From assembly GCA_947175465.1 (NCBI GenBank), contig CAMWMY010000023.1, positions 1-11,576 on the forward strand: a stretch of 11,576 nt of DNA. The letters run 5' to 3'. How positions within the stretch are numbered: the stretch's first letter is position 1; each line of letters opens with the position of its first letter. Below, piece by piece: positions 9,065 to 11,576 of this stretch. The translations under genes and the position numbers were made by a program. The DNA is from an uncultured Erysipelotrichaceae bacterium. GTDB taxonomy: Bacteria > Bacillota_I > Bacilli_A > Erysipelotrichales > Erysipelotrichaceae. Under the pieces are notes generated by a model. It saw only the letters and a list, made by a program, of their open reading frames with translations. It was not told the DNA's origin and ran no database searches.

Positions 9065-9074
9065 ATAAATTAAA

Positions 9075-9443
9075 TTATTTAACTTCTACAGTTGCTCCAG
9101 CTTCTACTAATTTAGCTTTAATTTCTTCAGCTTCTTCTGGTTTAATGTTTTCTTTAATTACACTTGGTGTGTTGTCAACGATACCTTTAGCGTCAACTAA
9201 TCCTAATCCAGTTACTTCACGTACTGCTTTAATAACAGCTACTTTAGTTCCACCAACATCTGTTAATGTTACTGTTACTTCGCTTGGTCCAGTAGCTTCA
9301 TCACTTGCTGCAGCAGCAACTGCAACAGGAGCAGCAGCTGTAACTCCAAATTTTTCTTCAATAGCTCCAATAAGTTCGTTAAGTTCTAAAATAGTAGCTT
9401 CTTCTAAGTAAGCTAAGATTTCTTCATTTGTTAATTTTGCCAT
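9075..9443 (-). CDS. rplL: Large-subunit ribosomal protein bL12 (L7/L12)
   Basis: L12 forms the multimeric ribosomal stalk that recruits and activates translational GTPases (EF-G, EF-Tu, IF2). The 122-residue product has the usual three parts: an N-terminal dimerisation helix pair that binds L10 (1-33), a flexible Ala-rich hinge (about 34-50, [15 protein letters not shown]) and the globular C-terminal domain (about 54-122). The factor-binding helix [16 protein letters not shown] keeps the Lys, Ile and Arg pattern of the EF-G contact surface (K67, V68, I71, K72, R75, K86). The ATG at 9443 has AGGAGG 8 nt upstream (9452-9457). It follows rplJ by 24 nt, consistent with co-translation of the L10-L12 complex that is expected to feed back on the leader upstream of rplJ. 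Confidence 0.98.
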   Translation of the reverse strand: MAKLTNEEILAYLEEATILELNELIGAIEEKFGVTAAAPVAVAAAASDEATGPSEVTVTLTDVGGTKVAVIKAVREVTGLGLVDAKGIVDNTPSVIKENIKPEEAEEIKAKLVEAGATVEVK

Positions 9444-9467
9444 TTTCTTTTCCTCCTAGATAATATA

Positions 9468-9965
9468 TTAAGCTTGTGCTTCTTTTTGATCTTTTACTGC
9501 TTTAACTGCACATGCGAATCCACGCACTGGTGATTGTAAGCAGCTTAATAACATTGAAATCATACCTTCGCGGTTTGGTAATGTAGCAAGTTGTTTAATC
9601 ATTGCGCTATCAACAACTTTTCCTTCTACAATCCCACTTTTTAAAACTAAATGCTCATGTGTTTTTGCAAAGTTTGCTAATACTCTTGCAGGAGCTACTG
9701 CATCACTACCAAATGCAATGGCATTAGGTCCTACTAAATCTTTCGCAAGCTCTTGAACACCAGCCTCTTCCGTTGCACGTTGTGCTAAAGAGTTTTTATA
9801 AACTTTGAACTCTACACCTTCAGCACTTAAGTCACGACGTAATTGTGTCATCTCTGTAACGCTAAGACCGCGATATTCGACTACAACAGTAGACTGAGCA
9901 GCTTTCATTTTTTCTGCAATTTCACTAACAACAGCCTTTTTACTATTTATAATCGCTTCGTTCAT
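9468..9965 (-). CDS. rplJ: Large-subunit ribosomal protein uL10
   Basis: L10 anchors the L12 dimers to 23S rRNA at the base of the stalk, next to L11. The 165-residue product has the family's N-terminal RNA-binding domain, with YRGLSVTEMTQLRRDL (31-46) and FKVYKNSLA (53-61), and a C-terminal helical tail that carries the L12 dimers. Length is normal for Bacillota. The ATG at 9965 has AGGAGG 8 nt upstream (9974-9979). It is the first gene after its own promoter and a 5' leader of about 165 nt with L10-leader features. In B. subtilis the L10-L12 complex represses rplJL by binding this kind of leader and promoting transcription termination; the same is inferred here from complementary segments in the leader. 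Confidence 0.98.
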   Translation of the reverse strand: MNEAIINSKKAVVSEIAEKMKAAQSTVVVEYRGLSVTEMTQLRRDLSAEGVEFKVYKNSLAQRATEEAGVQELAKDLVGPNAIAFGSDAVAPARVLANFAKTHEHLVLKSGIVEGKVVDSAMIKQLATLPNREGMISMLLSCLQSPVRGFACAVKAVKDQKEAQA

Positions 9966-9995
9966 CTTTCACACCTCCTAATATGGATATAGTAA

Positions 9996-10129
9996 CAATA
10001 TACCTATAAGTAATATAAAACACTCATACTATATAGACAGTATGAGTGAAAGTTTTTCTATTGCTCTTTCTACCTCGGTAACATAATTAAGCATATGATG
10101 CCGTTACTGTCTATGGTATATTGATAACA
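9996..10129 (-). promoter_or_regulatory. L10-type ribosomal protein leader with antiterminator switch
   Basis: The leader shows the hallmarks of the L10 leader family: AGACAGTAAC and GTTACCGAGG enclose a small hairpin. The stem GUAAC/GUUAC pairs 10107-10103 with 10082-10078, and the inner GCAU/AUGC hairpin lies at 10091-10101. The 5' segment 10105-10123 (CAATATACC then ATAGACAGTA) is fully complementary to two co-linear downstream segments, 10033-10042 (inside the terminator hairpin) and 9996-10004 (just before the rplJ ribosome-binding site). Pairing with these would break the terminator. Binding of L10-L12 to the AGACAG...CCGAGG element would hide part of the 5' segment and let the terminator form. 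Sequence complementarity is seen directly; the switching is inferred from the known B. subtilis system. Confidence 0.85.
10013..10048 (-). terminator. Attenuator hairpin in the rplJ leader
   Basis: A perfect 10-bp stem (CACTCATACT at 10048-10039 with AGTATGAGTG at 10030-10021 on the minus strand) has an 8-nt loop and is followed by UUUUAUAUU. The U tract is interrupted, so termination is probably conditional or partial. It sits about 80 nt after the promoter start and 55 nt before rplJ. Its 5' arm and loop contain TACTGTCTAT, the partner of the upstream antiterminator segment. Confidence 0.8.
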
Positions 10130-10134
10130 TGTAC

Positions 10135-10163
10135 ATTCTATCTTAAAATTACATTCTTGTCAA
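10135..10163 (-). promoter_or_regulatory. Sigma-A-type promoter of rplJ-rplL
   Basis: On the minus strand TTGACA (10158-10163) and TAGAAT (10135-10140) are separated by exactly 17 bp: a perfect -35 and a -10 one base from consensus. The -35 starts 2 nt after the rplA stop codon. The predicted start is near 10128-10130, which makes the L10 leader the 5' end of the transcript. Confidence 0.87.
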
Positions 10164-10165
10164 AA

Positions 10166-10852
10166 TTATTTTTCAAGAGAAATTTTAATCCCTGGCCCCA
10201 TTGTTGTAGAAAGGGTTACATTTTTCATGTATGTACCTTTTACAGCTGTAGGACGTGCTTTTGCGATAACATCATAAATCGCTTGGAAGTTATCTACAAG
10301 CTTTCCATCTTCAAAGCTTACTTTTCCAATCATTAGATTAATATTTCCTTCTTTATCTACACGATACTCTACTTTTCCTTTTTTGATGTCTTCTACGGCT
10401 TTTTTAACATCCATCGTTACCGTACCAGTTTTAGGGTTAGGCATTAATCCTTTTGGTCCAAGAACACGTCCTAATTTCCCTAATTCTCCCATCATGTTAG
10501 GAGTTGCAACGATAACATCGAAGTCAAACCAACCTTTTGCCATTTGATCTAACAAGTCTTTTCCACCAACAAAATCTGCTCCTGCATCTTTTGCCTCTTG
10601 CTCTTTTGGACCTTCTGTAATTACACATACTTTTTGTGTACGTCCAGTTCCATGTGGAAGAACCATAGCTCCACGAATTTGTTGATCAGCATGACGTGGA
10701 TCAACATTCAAATGAAAAGATACTTCTACTGACGCATCGAATTTTACATAATTTGCTTTTTTTGCTAAAGATACTGCTTCATTGATTGAATAAGTAGCAT
10801 CGCGATCGATCAATTTTGCAGCTTCAGCGTATTTTTTTCCAACTTTTGCCAT
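10166..10852 (-). CDS. rplA: Large-subunit ribosomal protein uL1
   Basis: L1 binds the mobile L1 stalk of 23S rRNA near the E site and is commonly also the translational repressor of its own operon. The 228-residue product has normal length. The RNA-binding domain I includes [12 protein letters not shown] (41-52) and [13 protein letters not shown] (59-71). The L1 signature, [20 protein letters not shown] followed by GLMPNP, spans 115-140, and domain I resumes in the C-terminal part ([23 protein letters not shown]). The ATG at 10852 has AGAGGT about 8 nt upstream and lies 23 nt after rplK, so the two are co-transcribed. The probable repressor target is the rRNA-like element in the rplK leader. 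Nothing unusual in the protein. Confidence 0.98.
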   Translation of the reverse strand: MAKVGKKYAEAAKLIDRDATYSINEAVSLAKKANYVKFDASVEVSFHLNVDPRHADQQIRGAMVLPHGTGRTQKVCVITEGPKEQEAKDAGADFVGGKDLLDQMAKGWFDFDVIVATPNMMGELGKLGRVLGPKGLMPNPKTGTVTMDVKKAVEDIKKGKVEYRVDKEGNINLMIGKVSFEDGKLVDNFQAIYDVIAKARPTAVKGTYMKNVTLSTTMGPGIKISLEK

Positions 10853-10875
10853 ATTTTTTTACCTCTTTCGCTTTC

Positions 10876-11292
10876 TTATTCAAAACCTTCAACTTCAACA
10901 CCCATGTTTTTTGCTGTACCAGCAATAATTCTCATGGCTGCTTCAATATCATTTGCATTTAAGTCAGGCATTTTATATTCCGCAATCTCTCTTAATTGCT
11001 CAACACTGATTTTTCCAGCAATCTCTTTTTGATGAGAGGATGCTTTCGCAATTCCAGCTGCCTTTTTAATCATAACAGGTGCTGGTGTTGTTTTTAATAC
11101 AAAATCAAAACTCTTATCTTCATATGCTGTAATAATAACTGGAACCAAGTCTCCAGCACGCTCTTTTGTCGCATCGTTAAACGCTGTACAAAACTGTGGC
11201 ATGTTAATACCAGCAGACGCTAATGCAGGTCCTGGTTTTGCCCCTCCAGCAGGGAATTGTAATTTACAAACTTTTGCAACTTTTTTACTCAC
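10876..11292 (-). CDS. rplK: Large-subunit ribosomal protein uL11
   Basis: L11 binds the GTPase-associated centre of 23S rRNA at the stalk base, helps factor-dependent GTP hydrolysis and is needed for RelA-type stringent signalling; with this rRNA it forms the thiopeptide (thiostrepton) site. The 138-residue product has the N-terminal domain (about 1-68) and C-terminal RNA-binding domain (about 72-138; KMPDLNANDIEAAMRIIAGTAKNMG). The Pro-rich loop that in E. coli reads NPSPPVGPALG is four residues shorter here, AKPGPALAS (18-26), a form also known to me from mycoplasmas. The start is GTG at 11292, 8 nt after AGGAGG; an in-frame GTG at 11301 overlaps that site and is rejected. It is the first gene of the rplK-rplA unit, after a leader of about 100 nt. 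Confidence 0.97.
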   Translation of the reverse strand: MSKKVAKVCKLQFPAGGAKPGPALASAGINMPQFCTAFNDATKERAGDLVPVIITAYEDKSFDFVLKTTPAPVMIKKAAGIAKASSHQKEIAGKISVEQLREIAEYKMPDLNANDIEAAMRIIAGTAKNMGVEVEGFE

Positions 11293-11300
11293 AAGACACA

Positions 11301-11306
11301 CCTCCT
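11301..11306 (-). promoter_or_regulatory. rplK Shine-Dalgarno site fixing a GTG start
   Basis: A full AGGAGG lies 8 nt upstream of GTG at 11292. The longer in-frame reading from the GTG at 11301 would begin within the Shine-Dalgarno sequence itself and has no site of its own, so the protein begins MSKKVAKV. Confidence 0.88.
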
Positions 11307-11323
11307 ATTTATTTTGTTGTCTT

Positions 11324-11365
11324 ATGCAGTGGTAATGATAAAGGGTTGCACCTTCTCCCACGCAT
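11324..11365 (-). promoter_or_regulatory. L1-binding leader mimicking the 23S rRNA L1 stalk
   Basis: On the minus strand the rplK leader reads AUGC-GUGG-GAG-AAGG-loop-CCUU-UAUCAUUA-CCAC-U-GCAU. Outer helices AUGC/GCAU (with one bulged U) and GUGG/CCAC, an asymmetric internal loop (GAG opposite UAUCAUUA) and an inner AAGG/CCUU helix match the architecture of the L1 site in 23S rRNA, where GUGGGAG is paired across from AAUACCAC. The same kind of mimic is known in leaders of L11-L1 operons, where L1 represses translation. The element lies about 18 nt upstream of the rplK Shine-Dalgarno. Confidence 0.75.
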
Positions 11366-11374
11366 TTTGAAAAA

Positions 11375-11388
11375 CCACATATTTGTGG
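11375..11388 (-). other. 5'-terminal stem-loop of the rplK transcript
   Basis: CCACA (11379-11375 as read on plus) and TGTGG form a 5-bp stem with an AAUA loop, followed by UUUUU. With the predicted start at about 11390, the RNA would begin AG and go straight into this hairpin. It is too close to the start for normal termination; a 5' hairpin shielding the mRNA from 5' decay is more likely. Confidence 0.4.
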
Positions 11389-11396
11389 CTTCTTGT

Positions 11397-11425
11397 ATTG
11401 TAATATGAAACCTATTGTTTTGCAA
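11397..11425 (-). promoter_or_regulatory. Sigma-A-type promoter of rplK-rplA
   Basis: On the minus strand TTGCAA (11420-11425) and TACAAT (11397-11402) are 17 bp apart. The sequence just upstream of the -35 is A/T tracts (TTTTTTATGAAAAAA), resembling an UP element. The predicted start near 11390 gives a leader of about 100 nt containing the L1-binding element. Confidence 0.75.
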
Positions 11426-11521
11426 CCTTTTTTCATAAAAAAGTAGTTCATAAGTGATTTCTATAAAATATAGATACTTTTTCTACCTCTTTAAACTTCT
11501 CTTTTCAACTATTCCTTTCTT

Positions 11522-11550
11522 TTGACTATTTCTATCATCTAGCATATAAT
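11522..11550 (+). promoter_or_regulatory. Divergent sigma-A-type promoter for a gene beyond the right edge
   Basis: On the plus strand TTGACT (11522-11527) is followed after exactly 17 bp by a perfect TATAAT (11545-11550). A start near 11557 would be followed by GGAG at 11569-11572, a plausible Shine-Dalgarno, with the start codon just outside the window. The ATG at 11567 is followed two codons later by TGA and is not a gene start. The product cannot be seen. Confidence 0.75.
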
Positions 11551-11576
11551 ATCTTCATTCATAGAAATGGAGTGAA

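Noticed and set aside
8995..9411. Plus-strand Ser/Thr/Ala-rich frame opposite rplL
   Set aside because: The composition is the antisense reading of the Ala-rich L12 hinge; no start signals.
11337..11430. GGTTGCA/TGCAACC inverted repeat across the rplK promoter region
   Set aside because: One arm is within the -35 box and so not transcribed, and the arms are about 70 bp apart; no support for an operator.
11460..11474. TCTATA/TATAGA hairpin with a nearby T run
   Set aside because: A 6-bp stem with a single G-C pair; too weak to call a terminator on either strand.
11480..11510. TTGAAA / TAGAAA pair upstream of the rplK promoter on the minus strand
   Set aside because: 17-bp spacing but a poor -10 in purine-rich AT sequence; weaker than the 11397-11425 promoter.

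Overview
The window is one contiguous, almost entirely minus-strand block of core information-processing genes. Reading leftwards from the right edge (transcription order) they are rplK (L11), rplA (L1), rplJ (L10), rplL (L7/L12), a YbxB/RsmC-type small-domain methyltransferase, rpoB (beta) and rpoC (beta'). This is the classic Bacillota arrangement. No mobile element, CRISPR array, tRNA or rRNA gene was seen, and no undescribed defence or biosynthetic system. The interesting content is the regulatory architecture and some lineage-specific protein changes.

Organism. The DNA is AT-rich, Shine-Dalgarno sites are strong (AGGAGG) and the order with ybxB between rplL and rpoB is Bacillota-like. 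Several protein traits recall Mollicutes: an L11 thiopeptide loop shortened to PGPALA, a 1391-residue beta subunit with a large lobe insertion, and Asn instead of His at the rifampicin-site position 526 (E. coli numbering). Trp is nevertheless encoded by TGG where checked, and TGA ends the methyltransferase gene, so the code is standard. The best inference is a walled Bacillota lineage close to Mollicutes, such as Erysipelotrichia; this has not been tested by a search.

Layout. 11293-11576 is the rplK upstream region. It holds a sigma-A-type promoter, a leader that mimics the L1-binding site of 23S rRNA, and a divergent plus-strand promoter whose gene lies off the edge; secE-nusG are not immediately upstream. 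10166-11292 carries rplK-rplA. 9966-10165 holds a near-consensus promoter and an L10-type leader with a mutually exclusive antiterminator/terminator pair in front of rplJ-rplL. 8422-9024 is ybxB, with a strong terminator-like hairpin early in its coding region. 8324-8425 holds a third promoter and a short leader for rpoB. rpoB-rpoC occupy 278-8314 with 3 nt between them. 222-254 is an intrinsic terminator with a GAGA tetraloop. 46-221 is AT-rich and has no supportable gene. 16-45 is a promoter firing leftwards out of the window.

How it works together. Three promoters divide the cluster into rplK-rplA, rplJ-rplL(-ybxB) and rpoB-rpoC units. The first two have leaders that look like sites for feedback by their own products (L1 and the L10-L12 complex). 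Hairpins between rplL and rpoB, plus the dedicated rpoB promoter, would let ribosomal stalk proteins and RNA polymerase subunits be set at different levels although the genes are adjacent.
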